A stretch of DNA of 52,485 nt. Source: a virus. The notes beneath the pieces were generated by a model that was given only the letters and a program-made list of their open reading frames with translations, was not told the origin of the DNA and ran no database searches. Numbering within the stretch: the first letter of the stretch is position 1; the number at the start of each line of letters is the position of its first letter. Of this stretch, positions 1-7,347 are shown piece after piece. The DNA is taken from IMG/VR virus record IMGVR_UViG_3300033145_000528, positions 1-52,485 of that record. One strand, 5' to 3'. The position numbers and the translations under genes are program-made.

Positions 1-114
1 ATTATTGAGGGGTATATAGAAAATGAAGAAACGTGGAAAGCTATGCGTCAAACTCGGGGCTTTGTAACAATACTATTGAAGGTACTTTCTGAACTCGAGA
101 TGTGTCATGAAGTT
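1..114. repeat. Terminal direct repeat, left copy
   Basis: These 114 bases are identical to the last 114 bases of the window (52372-52485). The reading frame that starts at 52309 continues without a stop through the repeat and ends at 129, which is what a circular molecule, or an assembly that closes on itself, would give. A true short terminal redundancy of the packaged DNA cannot be excluded from sequence alone. Confidence 0.95.
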
Positions 115-129
115 GAACTCAAGGGATGA
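1..129 (+). CDS. Small hypothetical protein, 3' part (continues from window end)
   Basis: This is the C-terminal 42 codons of a 63-residue protein whose start lies at 52309 on the far side of the circular join; stop TGA at 127-129. The protein is acidic, has no transmembrane segment and no motif I recognise. The DUF4326 gene follows within a few bases. Together with the gene at 52125 it forms a two-gene insert between a truncated copy of the DUF4326 start (52056) and the intact gene. Confidence 0.6.
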   Translation: MIEGYIENEETWKAMRQTRGFVTILLKVLSELEMCHEVELKG

Positions 130-135
130 TGAATG

Positions 136-390
136 ATGAAAACAACAGTAGTCCATTGTAAGAAAGCTCCTTTTGATATCTACATTGGGCGTCCATCAAA
201 ATGGGGAAATCCATTTATTATAGGCAAGGATGGGACAAGGGAGGAGGTGATTGAGAAATATTTAGAATACATTTTGGGGAATGATAAGCTTATGGCAGCG
301 TTACCAGAACTAAAAGGGAAAAGGCTTGGATGCTGGTGTAAACCGCTGGCTTGTCATGGAGATGTGCTGGCAGAATTATGTGAAATGTAA
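136..390 (+). CDS. DUF4326 domain protein
   Basis: An 84-residue protein with the marks of DUF4326: an opening VVHCKK, then IGRPSKWGNPF, and a C-terminal KGKRLGCWCKP..CHGD segment with conserved Cys and His residues. The family is common in phages and bacteria; its biochemical role is not established, though the Cys/His cluster suggests metal or nucleotide handling. ATG also occurs at 133; I prefer 136 because a truncated paralogue of the start at 52056 aligns from there (METKVVHCKK against MKTTVVHCKK) and AAGGGA lies 9 nt upstream. The stop overlaps an ATG of the polymerase frame. Confidence 0.85.
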   Translation: MKTTVVHCKKAPFDIYIGRPSKWGNPFIIGKDGTREEVIEKYLEYILGNDKLMAALPELKGKRLGCWCKPLACHGDVLAELCEM

Positions 391-410
391 TGTGGAGGAT
401 ACGAGGAATT

Positions 411-1637
411 ATGAGAATAGTAGCTATTGACACCGAGACAATACGAGGGGGTGAGCCGTGGAGTGTGCAGATGGCGGATATGGGGCTGAGAAATACTGCA
501 CGTATGTATTACTGTGACATACCACAGGAAATGTGTATAGTCAAGGGGATATTAGAGAAGAATTATGTGCTCACTGTTCTCCACAATGCCAAGTTTGACC
601 TCCGAGTGCTGTCCCAGCTTAACATCCATCCTGCTCACTACGAGTGTACCATGCAGATGGCATACCTGTTAGGCGAACCCAGCCTTAGTCTGAAAGTGTT
701 GGCTTATCGGATAGCAGGTATAGACATGCTAACCTATGAGGATGTCACACGAGAAGCCACGCAAGATAAGGCACGAGCATATTTAATGGAAGTTGTATCA
801 CGGGAATGGGACGATCCTGAACCCGTCATCAAAACAGCCAATGATGGCACAACCAAATTATCATTCCCCAAAAACATTAAGGGAAAAGTGAAAAGATTGT
901 TGGCCAAAGAGGCGAACGACCCATCCACAGACCTGTATGCCGTGTGGAAAGCTATGGATATAACAGGTGGTAGAGGCCAGGTTGAGGCCATCATGGGCAT
1001 AATGGAACGTGCGTATCTGAACGAGATTGACCCGCAGGATGCCGAGGAATACGCCAAACTTGACTCTGAGGCGACTTTAGCCATTTACCCTTACCTACAC
1101 ACCCAAATAGAACGATACGGCTTGCAAGGGGTGTTAGAACGTGATATGGATATTGTCCCAATGGTCATGGAAATGGAAGACAATGGAATAAAACTGGATA
1201 TACCTGTATTAGAGGAATTGAGGACAGACTTAGATAGGCTGGCAGCAGATACACAAGTAGACATAAACTACCTGGCAAAGGGTTATGTTAATCCCAGAAG
1301 TTCCAAGCAAGTAGCGGCATTGCTACAGGACATGGGGATATACACGGATATGGAAACAAGTACGGATGCTCACATACTCGACCAGCATAGAGAGCATACT
1401 ATTGTCAATAAGATACAGGATTACAGAGCATATACCAAATTACAGTCTACTTATGTGGATGCTCTTATCAAGAAAGCACAGGCATCATCTGATGGCAAGA
1501 TACACACGCAGTTCTCCATGACACGAACTGAGACTGGGCGTCTTGCTTCATCCAAGCCGAATTTACAGAATATACCGGTGAGGACAGAGCTTGGACGTAG
1601 AATACGACAGGCATTTGTAAGTGAAAGGGGCGAATAA
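411..1637 (+). CDS. Family A DNA polymerase, N-terminal part (3'-5' exonuclease, motif 1)
   Basis: A 408-residue N-terminal piece of a Pol I-like polymerase. It shows exonuclease motif I (AIDTET, residues 5-10), motif II (HNAKFDLRVL), motif III (YAKLDSEA), then the start of the polymerase domain with TRTETGRLASSKPNLQNIP. It stops right after RIRQAFVSERGE, exactly where a one-piece enzyme would run on into motif A, and motif A appears instead at the start of the gene at 2208. ATG at 390 is in frame but has no ribosome site; 411 follows GAGGAT/CGAGGA. The stop TAA shares bases with the next ATG (TAATG). The two parts probably assemble into one active enzyme. Confidence 0.9.
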   Translation: MRIVAIDTETIRGGEPWSVQMADMGLRNTARMYYCDIPQEMCIVKGILEKNYVLTVLHNAKFDLRVLSQLNIHPAHYECTMQMAYLLGEPSLSLKVLAYRIAGIDMLTYEDVTREATQDKARAYLMEVVSREWDDPEPVIKTANDGTTKLSFPKNIKGKVKRLLAKEANDPSTDLYAVWKAMDITGGRGQVEAIMGIMERAYLNEIDPQDAEEYAKLDSEATLAIYPYLHTQIERYGLQGVLERDMDIVPMVMEMEDNGIKLDIPVLEELRTDLDRLAADTQVDINYLAKGYVNPRSSKQVAALLQDMGIYTDMETSTDAHILDQHREHTIVNKIQDYRAYTKLQSTYVDALIKKAQASSDGKIHTQFSMTRTETGRLASSKPNLQNIPVRTELGRRIRQAFVSERGE

Positions 1638-1801
1638 TGCGTAAAAAGAGACGGTCTAATCTGACCACGAAACAGATTGCTAAGATAGTATTATTGATGG
1701 AGCAGGGCGTAACACAAAGACATATAGCAGAGCGGTTTAACACGACATGTACTACTGTGCGTGATGCAATTAAGCGGAATAGGGAGATGCAACATGATTA
1801 A
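1637..1801 (+). CDS. Small helix-turn-helix protein inside the split polymerase locus
   Basis: A 54-residue very basic protein (starts MRKKRR) with a resolvase-type helix-turn-helix: LTTKQIAKIVLLMEQG, then VTQRHIAERFNTTCTTVRDAIKR. Its ATG overlaps the polymerase part 1 stop (TAATG) and its stop overlaps the ATG of the 18-residue remnant at 1794 (ATGATTAA), so translation is probably coupled. Similar HTH units form the tail of some phage homing endonucleases, but no nuclease motif is present here. Whether it regulates anything or is only part of an inserted cassette is unknown. Confidence 0.7.
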   Translation: MRKKRRSNLTTKQIAKIVLLMEQGVTQRHIAERFNTTCTTVRDAIKRNREMQHD

Positions 1802-1850
1802 TTGTTCCCTACTTGCCCTTGACTATTCCCAAATCGAAAGGAGAGAATAA
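1794..1850 (+). pseudogene. Truncated duplicate of polymerase part 2 start (motif A)
   Basis: An 18-residue reading frame, MINCSLLALDYSQIE then RRE and stop. Twelve residues (CSLLALDYSQIE) match the start of the real polymerase part 2 at 2208, including the catalytic motif A aspartate. The DNA differs mostly at third codon positions, so this is not a fresh copy. Homology stops at GAA; the following AGGAGAGAATAATG is the ribosome site and start of the next small gene. I read it as the old start of polymerase part 2, cut off by an insertion. Confidence 0.75.
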
Positions 1851-2215
1851 TGTCAAGAAATTTATGTAACACGGTTTGTTATTTCTGTGGTCATGAGGTT
1901 GAATTGGTTGAAGAGCCAAGAGAAATAACAAAGGGGGATGCTGGTGTTTATTACGCAGAGTATAAGGGTATGTTAGTCGCTGACGCCAGATGCCCCATCT
2001 GTTTAGCAGAATATTTAGCATGGGTTGACGATAGCAAATGTACTGGACATACAAGAAGCACGGGAGAGTACGGTAGCTTTTTTGATTTGTCGTTTCGCTC
2101 CAGTTTTGATGATGAGCCGGACGATGATGATTTACCTCAATATGATGTACAGGTAATATATCATCGTGTTAGTAGGATAAACCAGAGAATAGGGGGTAAG
2201 GTACGGAATGGTTGA
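1850..2215 (+). CDS. Zinc-ribbon-like hypothetical protein inserted before polymerase part 2
   Basis: A 121-residue protein with two Cys pairs (CYFCG near residue 10 and CPICL near 49) that could bind one zinc, and an acidic patch (DDEPDDDDL) near the C-terminus. No known nuclease or methylase motif is visible. AGGAGA precedes the ATG, which overlaps the preceding stop (TAATG); its own stop overlaps the start of polymerase part 2 (ATGGTTGA). It lies between the truncated and the intact copy of the motif A segment and is the likely payload of the insertion. Confidence 0.75.
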   Translation: MSRNLCNTVCYFCGHEVELVEEPREITKGDAGVYYAEYKGMLVADARCPICLAEYLAWVDDSKCTGHTRSTGEYGSFFDLSFRSSFDDEPDDDDLPQYDVQVIYHRVSRINQRIGGKVRNG

Positions 2216-2954
2216 TTGCAGCCTACTGGCATTAGATTATTCGCAAATCGAATTGCGTGTAGCAGCCCACGAGTCCCAAGACCCGACCATGCTTGACATA
2301 TTTCGTAATGATGGCGATATGCATATGACAACTGCCTGTCGAATGTTCGGATTGCCCCCTGAAAAGATTGATGACAAGAAACATAGACGACCTGCCAAGA
2401 CCACAAATTTCGGCACAATATATTTAATAAGTGCCAAGGGGCTGTGGCAACAATTCCAGCACGAGGGGCTGACTCAATTCACCAAAAAGGACTGCCGGCA
2501 TTTTCTTGATAGTTGGCGTGGGGCATATCCAGGGTTCTTTGATTGGGTAGAAGAGGTAAGCGCGGAAGCACGCCGTACTGGTATGGTTAGGGACATGTTT
2601 GGTAGGATACGATTCATCCCAGAGGTTAATTCATCACTCAAATATGTGAGGGAAGCTGGTATACGGCAGGCTGTTAATGCACCTATACAGTCAGGAGCAG
2701 GAGGTATATTAAAAGAGGCAATGAGGCAACTACAGCCTATAGTACACCAATGGCAAACTGACTATGGTATCGTATGTCGCCTTTTGCTTCAAGTTCACGA
2801 TGAGCTTATATTTGAAGTGGAAGATGAGTGGCTGCCAACAATAGCTCCACAATTACACGATATTATGGTAAATGCGGTAAGATTGAGCGTGCCTATTAAA
2901 GTGGATGTAGAAACAGGGTACAATTGGAAAGATTTGGGGGCATATAAATTCTAA
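2208..2954 (+). CDS. Family A DNA polymerase, C-terminal part (motifs A, B, C)
   Basis: A 248-residue protein holding the rest of the polymerase domain: motif A (LALDYSQIELR, residues 7-17), the fingers motif B (RRPAKTTNFGTIYL, with the usual Lys and Tyr but Leu in place of the glycine after Tyr) and motif C (LLLQVHDELIFEV). Parts 1 and 2 together are about 656 residues, a normal size for a phage Pol I with exonuclease. The N-terminal methionine lies just upstream of motif A. It is translated from an ATG overlapping the previous stop. Confidence 0.9.
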   Translation: MVDCSLLALDYSQIELRVAAHESQDPTMLDIFRNDGDMHMTTACRMFGLPPEKIDDKKHRRPAKTTNFGTIYLISAKGLWQQFQHEGLTQFTKKDCRHFLDSWRGAYPGFFDWVEEVSAEARRTGMVRDMFGRIRFIPEVNSSLKYVREAGIRQAVNAPIQSGAGGILKEAMRQLQPIVHQWQTDYGIVCRLLLQVHDELIFEVEDEWLPTIAPQLHDIMVNAVRLSVPIKVDVETGYNWKDLGAYKF

Positions 2955-2968
2955 CAAGGGAGTAATAT

Positions 2969-3805
2969 ATGGAACGCATCAATAACGTAATCGTAGTATC
3001 AGACACGCATTGTGGGTGCAGGCTCGGTTTATGCCCGCCTGTAGACATCCCACTCGATGATGGTGGTTTCTATAGAGCATCAGCCCTACAACAAAAGGTA
3101 TGGGCATGGTGGGTAGAGTTCTGGGGAGAGTGGGTCCCAACCGTAACAAGGAACGAGCCCTTTGTAGTGGTTATGAATGGGGATGCCATGGATGGTGTGC
3201 ATCATGACACCGTAACCCAGATTTCGCAGAACCTATCCGACCAGAGGCGTATTGCGAAGATGGTTCTTGAGCCAGTAGTAAAACAGTGTTCCGGCAATTT
3301 CTATCTGATACGTGGTACGGAAGCCCATGTTGGCAAATCTGGTCAGAATGAGGAAACACTCGCAGAGGAACTTGGAGCTTTGCCCGATAAGCAGGGAAAT
3401 TATGCACGGTGGGATTTATGGTTGAATGTCGGTGGGAAAGGCTTGGTGAATATACTACACCACATTGGGTCTACTGGAAGCCTTGCTTATGAGACCACAG
3501 CACTCATGAAAGAATATACTGAGGCTTGTAGTGATGCAGGCAGGTGGAATCGTGAAGCCCCTCAGATAGTAGTTAGGTCGCATCGCCATAGGTCGGCTGA
3601 AATAAGAGTGCCCATAGAAGAGGGTTATGGGATTTGTATAGTTACTCCAGGATGGCAATTAAAAACCCCCCTCGTGTGGCGTGTGCCAGGTGCACGTCTT
3701 ACCACGCCTCAATTTGGCGGTATTCTTATTCGTGCAGGCGATGAGGAACTATATACCCGTAGCAAGATATGGAGTGTTGATAGGACAGAAACGGAGGAGA
3801 TATGA
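2969..3805 (+). CDS. Calcineurin-like metallophosphoesterase
   Basis: A 278-residue protein with the two-metal phosphoesterase motifs in order: SDTHCG (residues 11-16), NGDAMDG, RGTEAHVG in place of the usual GNHE, HHIG, and RSHRHR near the C-terminus. The family cleaves phosphomono- or diesters; the substrate cannot be told here. It follows the polymerase by 14 nt with AAGGGAG upstream and overlaps the next gene by four bases, so it may act in nucleic acid metabolism or before packaging. Confidence 0.8.
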   Translation: MERINNVIVVSDTHCGCRLGLCPPVDIPLDDGGFYRASALQQKVWAWWVEFWGEWVPTVTRNEPFVVVMNGDAMDGVHHDTVTQISQNLSDQRRIAKMVLEPVVKQCSGNFYLIRGTEAHVGKSGQNEETLAEELGALPDKQGNYARWDLWLNVGGKGLVNILHHIGSTGSLAYETTALMKEYTEACSDAGRWNREAPQIVVRSHRHRSAEIRVPIEEGYGICIVTPGWQLKTPLVWRVPGARLTTPQFGGILIRAGDEELYTRSKIWSVDRTETEEI

Positions 3806-4047
3806 CAAAAATAACTCTTGATGAATTGATGGGTGAAATTGATGTTCTGATAAGTGAGGCTAAAATAAGACCGGCACCGCTTACTGAAGACCAGTATCGC
3901 TGCATAAAAGTGGCACGAGAGGCGGATAATCCAGTAACTTGGCGCCGCCTTGCACAATGGTGGAAAGACAGGGGATGGGGAGAAATACGTGTAAATACGT
4001 TAAAAAGTCGTTATTACGATTATAGAATTGGGAAAGGAGACAAATGA
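3802..4047 (+). CDS. Hypothetical protein upstream of terminase
   Basis: An 81-residue protein, tryptophan-rich in its second half (WRRLAQWWKDRGWGEIR) and ending in basic residues. The spacing could fit a small helix-turn-helix, but I cannot assign a family. Overlaps the metallophosphoesterase stop (ATGA) and the next small gene. Confidence 0.6.
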   Translation: MTKITLDELMGEIDVLISEAKIRPAPLTEDQYRCIKVAREADNPVTWRRLAQWWKDRGWGEIRVNTLKSRYYDYRIGKGDK

Positions 4048-4202
4048 CTTCTCGTGATTGGGATTTTGCAATAGGCGATTTGGGAGATCCCCTTGTCGAT
4101 ATAAAACACTGGATGTTGCCGCCGTATCCAAAGTGCTTAGTAGACGCAGGGGTATATAATACACAACACAATGGGGAGGATAAATGCCAAGATATAAATT
4201 AG
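4044..4202 (+). CDS. Small hypothetical protein
   Basis: A 52-residue frame starting at an ATG that overlaps the previous stop (ATGA), behind AAAGGAGA. It ends inside the start of the small terminase gene. No family recognised. The good ribosome site and the tight overlap favour a real gene. Confidence 0.5.
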   Translation: MTSRDWDFAIGDLGDPLVDIKHWMLPPYPKCLVDAGVYNTQHNGEDKCQDIN

Positions 4203-4888
4203 ACCCTAAAAGAGAACGTCAACGCCCATTCCATGCCTTCGAGGTATATCGTGATCTTGGATATGGACGCACATATAGGGCGGTAGCACGGCAGGTTGAT
4301 GCGTCCCCTGGTACTATATCTCATTGGGCAAAGGTTTACAAATGGGACGAGCGTATCAAAGAGAATGACATTATTGTGCAGCGGAAAAGGGATGCTGGGG
4401 CTATAATGCCTATTGACGATCCAGTCGCCAAGCGTCTTACAGATATAATGAACAAAATGGAGGCGATTATTGATAGTTGTTTCGTGAAAGAGCCTGGTGG
4501 TGATTTCTCGCTTAAAGATAGTCTTAAAATCACGAATGCAGAAGATTTGACCAAGATTATCGCCGAATACCGTAAATTCCTCGAAACCTACCATAAATTT
4601 GTTGCAGAATATATGCCTGATAAAAAAGGCAAAGACCGTTCTACAAAGATTGATAAACTAAACGTGTTTATGGGTGATTTGTCCCAGCAAGAGCGTATTG
4701 ATGTTATGAAGGGGATTGCAAATGAAAATGCCTCTGGAAGAAATAAGCAACCTGAGGGAAGAGTTTCGGAAGCAGATTATACAGAAGTACTTGAACGAGG
4801 GAATGAAGACAGACCTGGACGTACAGGAGTTTCTGGCAGCCCTGCAAATAGCGGTAGTAGGGACGAGGAGACTATGCGGGAATCCTGA
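4184..4888 (+). CDS. terS: Terminase small subunit (probable)
   Basis: A 234-residue protein whose N-terminal third has a TerS-type DNA-binding helix-turn-helix (YRAVARQVDASPGTISHWAK, about residues 31-50) followed by a helical, probably oligomerising region. It lies directly upstream of the large terminase, the usual place. Start ATG follows GGGGAGGA. The last 55 or so residues are charged, low in complexity and out of frame with the terminase N-terminus that overlaps them by about 167 nt, so this tail is probably disordered and shaped by the overlapping gene. Confidence 0.75.
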   Translation: MPRYKLDPKRERQRPFHAFEVYRDLGYGRTYRAVARQVDASPGTISHWAKVYKWDERIKENDIIVQRKRDAGAIMPIDDPVAKRLTDIMNKMEAIIDSCFVKEPGGDFSLKDSLKITNAEDLTKIIAEYRKFLETYHKFVAEYMPDKKGKDRSTKIDKLNVFMGDLSQQERIDVMKGIANENASGRNKQPEGRVSEADYTEVLERGNEDRPGRTGVSGSPANSGSRDEETMRES

Positions 4889-7262
4889 CCACGTATCACA
4901 GTTCGGGGTTGTATCCGACATACTCAGAGAAGCGGTGACATATTACGTTATATGGGCGTGCAGGTCAGGTAGTAAGACATTTCTGTTTGGCGGGCTGGAT
5001 TCGTGGGTAAAGAGTTGTAGTCGCCACCATTACGAGACCCGCTTATTAGGTGGGAGTAAGGATCAATCATTATTGTCTTACAAAGCCATGAGTAGGTTTC
5101 GTGACGAAACTGACCCGTTGAATACTCGCTTGGATGGGGATATTCTACAATCACGGGCAACATTCCTAAACAAATCGGAAGTGTCAATCCTTACTGCAAG
5201 TATGACTGCGGTACGTGGGCCACATCCTCAATCACTTAAACTTGATGAAGTAGATGAGATAGATGAGGAAGTATATGAAGCCGCCCTCTCGCAACCAATG
5301 GAAAATTTTGGTTACAAAGACTCACTGGGTATGTTTTCCACGAATCACAACGTCATGGGGCAAATGGATAAAGCGCTTGTAAACGCAAAAGAGCATGGCC
5401 ACGGTATCTACAAATACTGCATTTGGGAGGTCATGGCATCGTGCAGGGATTATAACTGCTCTACGTGTCCCCTTTCCGGGATATGTCCTGGCAAGCAAAT
5501 GAAAGAAGCGGATGGTTATTATTCTGTGGGGGCGTTTATTAAGAAACTCGAAACACTCTCCTATTCCATGTTGGCACGGGATTGGTTATGTATAAAAGTA
5601 GGTCTCGGGGACACGGTGTATGAGCAGGAATGGGATGAGGATACAAATCTATGTAGCGTAGCATTGCAACAAGCCCCTGTGATATTGAGTGTTGACTTTG
5701 GTGGTGTATCGCCGTTTTCTGTAGGTGTATGGCAGGAAGCACCAGATAGACTTGGCGGAAAAGGTACGTGGATACGGGTTACCGAATTGTATATGTGTTC
5801 TGAAGGGACGTATGAAGGGTCTGATAAAAAGAAGGAAACATCTGTTACCAATGCCCAGGTCATCGCACGTGCATTAAAAGCCCCCTGGGCTAAATTAGTA
5901 ACCGAAATAATACCCGACAATTCACGTCCAGACAGCATTCAAGAGTGGAGAGAGGCATTTCCACATGCTAAAATGACTATTGTGAAAAAAGATATAGATG
6001 GCATGATAGACCGTGTTAAATCGGCTCTGAAGCCTATTACTGGCACGCCTAAGATGTTGATTAATCGTATCTGTATGCACTGGCGGCAAGAGGTGCTGAT
6101 GTATGCTGTAAAGAATGATAAGCCAGTAGATAAAAACAATCACTGTTATGACGATCAAACTGAGATACTAACTGAATATGGGTGGAAACTATTTAAGGAT
6201 TTGGATAGGCAGGAAAGGGTAGCGTCCCTTGACAATGAGCGCAATCTTATATGGGCGGAGCCATCGGAGTATGTTGATTATGATTATAATGGTGATATGC
6301 TCGAATATTCTAATCGGCATTTCGGATTCTGTGTAACACCTAATCATAATATGCTTGTCGTATCACAATTCGATGCAAAGAAAACTAAGCAGTATAATCC
6401 ACGATTTGTACCTATTGAGGATATTGGGAATGCGGTGGGAAAAGAGAATAAGGGTAAGCGTAATAGAGCCTCGGTATGGTGGATACCTATGGTATGTAAT
6501 CCCCCTGAAGTTAAAGCCGAAAAGCTGATTGATGGGTATTTTCTCGGATTCTGGTTGGCAGAGGGATGTAAGTCTATTAGCGGTTTTGGGGCTAAATATG
6601 TCCATATTGACAACACTAATATACAATTCTTAGAAAAGGCTACTGCTTCTGTAGGGCATTCTCAGAAACCATACAGGACGGATTCGGGCTGTTATAGGGT
6701 GAGCATTCGTAGTGATGAGTTGTATGATATGCTTCCGAAACAGCGTAGTTGGGAAAAGCGGATTCCAAGATGGTTCATGGAAAACGCATCCACAGCGCAG
6801 TTAAAGCGATTGTATCTTGGTATGATGGATGGGGATGGATGTTGGCAGAGTGCGAGTAGCCACTATAATACTTGTAGTTACGGGTTAGCATCTGACTTTC
6901 AGGAACTTCTAATTAGAATTGGTTTGTATGGAACACTCAGAAAAATAGGTGATGCTGGTACTATAAGTTATATAAGGGGAAGAAAAGTAATATCGAAGCA
7001 TCCGCAATATAGGGTAATTATAAATATCAATAACTCAATCTACAAAGCTATACGTGGTGAGAAACTTAAACGGATTAAGTACTCTGGGAAAATCTATTGT
7101 GTAGTTGTAGAGCCATATCATACTATCATGGTGAGGCGTAATGGTAGTACGATGTGGTGCGGGCAGACAATGGATGAGACTGGTTATTTTGCACTGGCTA
7201 AGTTAGGTGAGGAAGAGGGTGTGTATGTTGGGACTACTAAACATGATGTTATGCCAAGATAG
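4722..7262 (+). CDS. terL: Terminase large subunit with in-frame intein
   Basis: An 846-residue precursor; removing the intein leaves 505 residues, normal for a packaging ATPase. The ATPase domain shows a variant Walker A (ACRSGSKT) and Walker B (LKLDEVDE). The nuclease domain shows VDFGG and the EIIPDNS region, and its third acidic motif is restored only when the exteins join: NNH plus TMDETGYFA. The intein takes up residues 475-815. I chose ATG 4722, 8 nt after AAGGGG; TTG 4716 and ATG 4803 (after GAGGGA) are alternatives. The overlap with TerS is unusually long. Confidence 0.93.
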   Translation: MKMPLEEISNLREEFRKQIIQKYLNEGMKTDLDVQEFLAALQIAVVGTRRLCGNPDHVSQFGVVSDILREAVTYYVIWACRSGSKTFLFGGLDSWVKSCSRHHYETRLLGGSKDQSLLSYKAMSRFRDETDPLNTRLDGDILQSRATFLNKSEVSILTASMTAVRGPHPQSLKLDEVDEIDEEVYEAALSQPMENFGYKDSLGMFSTNHNVMGQMDKALVNAKEHGHGIYKYCIWEVMASCRDYNCSTCPLSGICPGKQMKEADGYYSVGAFIKKLETLSYSMLARDWLCIKVGLGDTVYEQEWDEDTNLCSVALQQAPVILSVDFGGVSPFSVGVWQEAPDRLGGKGTWIRVTELYMCSEGTYEGSDKKKETSVTNAQVIARALKAPWAKLVTEIIPDNSRPDSIQEWREAFPHAKMTIVKKDIDGMIDRVKSALKPITGTPKMLINRICMHWRQEVLMYAVKNDKPVDKNNHCYDDQTEILTEYGWKLFKDLDRQERVASLDNERNLIWAEPSEYVDYDYNGDMLEYSNRHFGFCVTPNHNMLVVSQFDAKKTKQYNPRFVPIEDIGNAVGKENKGKRNRASVWWIPMVCNPPEVKAEKLIDGYFLGFWLAEGCKSISGFGAKYVHIDNTNIQFLEKATASVGHSQKPYRTDSGCYRVSIRSDELYDMLPKQRSWEKRIPRWFMENASTAQLKRLYLGMMDGDGCWQSASSHYNTCSYGLASDFQELLIRIGLYGTLRKIGDAGTISYIRGRKVISKHPQYRVIININNSIYKAIRGEKLKRIKYSGKIYCVVVEPYHTIMVRRNGSTMWCGQTMDETGYFALAKLGEEEGVYVGTTKHDVMPR
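6144..7166 (+). other. Intein with LAGLIDADG endonuclease in TerL
   Basis: A 341-residue intervening sequence. The N-terminal splice block starts at Cys (CYDDQTEILTEYGW), block B has the TxxH signature (TPNHN), the endonuclease has two dodecapeptide motifs (GYFLGFWLAEGC and LYLGMMDGDGCW) with acidic residues in place, and the C-terminal block has HTIMVRRNG and WCGQ before Thr. The last residue is Gln rather than Asn, the penultimate one Gly rather than His, and the +1 residue Thr. Insertion lies next to the catalytic Asp of the terminase nuclease, so packaging needs splicing. The endonuclease looks intact and probably drives homing. Confidence 0.92.
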
Positions 7263-7266
7263 GAGG

Positions 7267-7347
7267 ATGAATGGCGACCCAAAGTATGTAACTATGGGTG
7301 AGAAACGAATAGAGCCATATTTACAACAAATGAAAAGAGGACTATAA
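7267..7347 (+). CDS. Possible 26-residue peptide
   Basis: A short frame starting MNGDPKYVTMGEKR between TerL and the methyltransferase; its stop shares bases with the methyltransferase ATG (TAATG). AGGAGG lies directly against its ATG, too close for efficient use, so an inner ATG at 7294 or mere coupling is possible. No homology recognised. Confidence 0.25.
   Translation: MNGDPKYVTMGEKRIEPYLQQMKRGL

Noticed and set aside
734-1084. Long minus-strand frames throughout the window
   Set aside because: They mirror + strand genes, lack ribosome sites and show no family motifs; all real genes appear to be on the + strand.
1637-1801. HTH gene as a homing endonuclease
   Set aside because: Only 54 residues and no HNH, GIY-YIG or LAGLIDADG residues.
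1637-2208. Group I intron in the polymerase gene
   Set aside because: I could not find the conserved core pairings, and the frames are joined by stop-start overlaps that make sense only if the RNA is not spliced. Not fully excluded without a covariance search.
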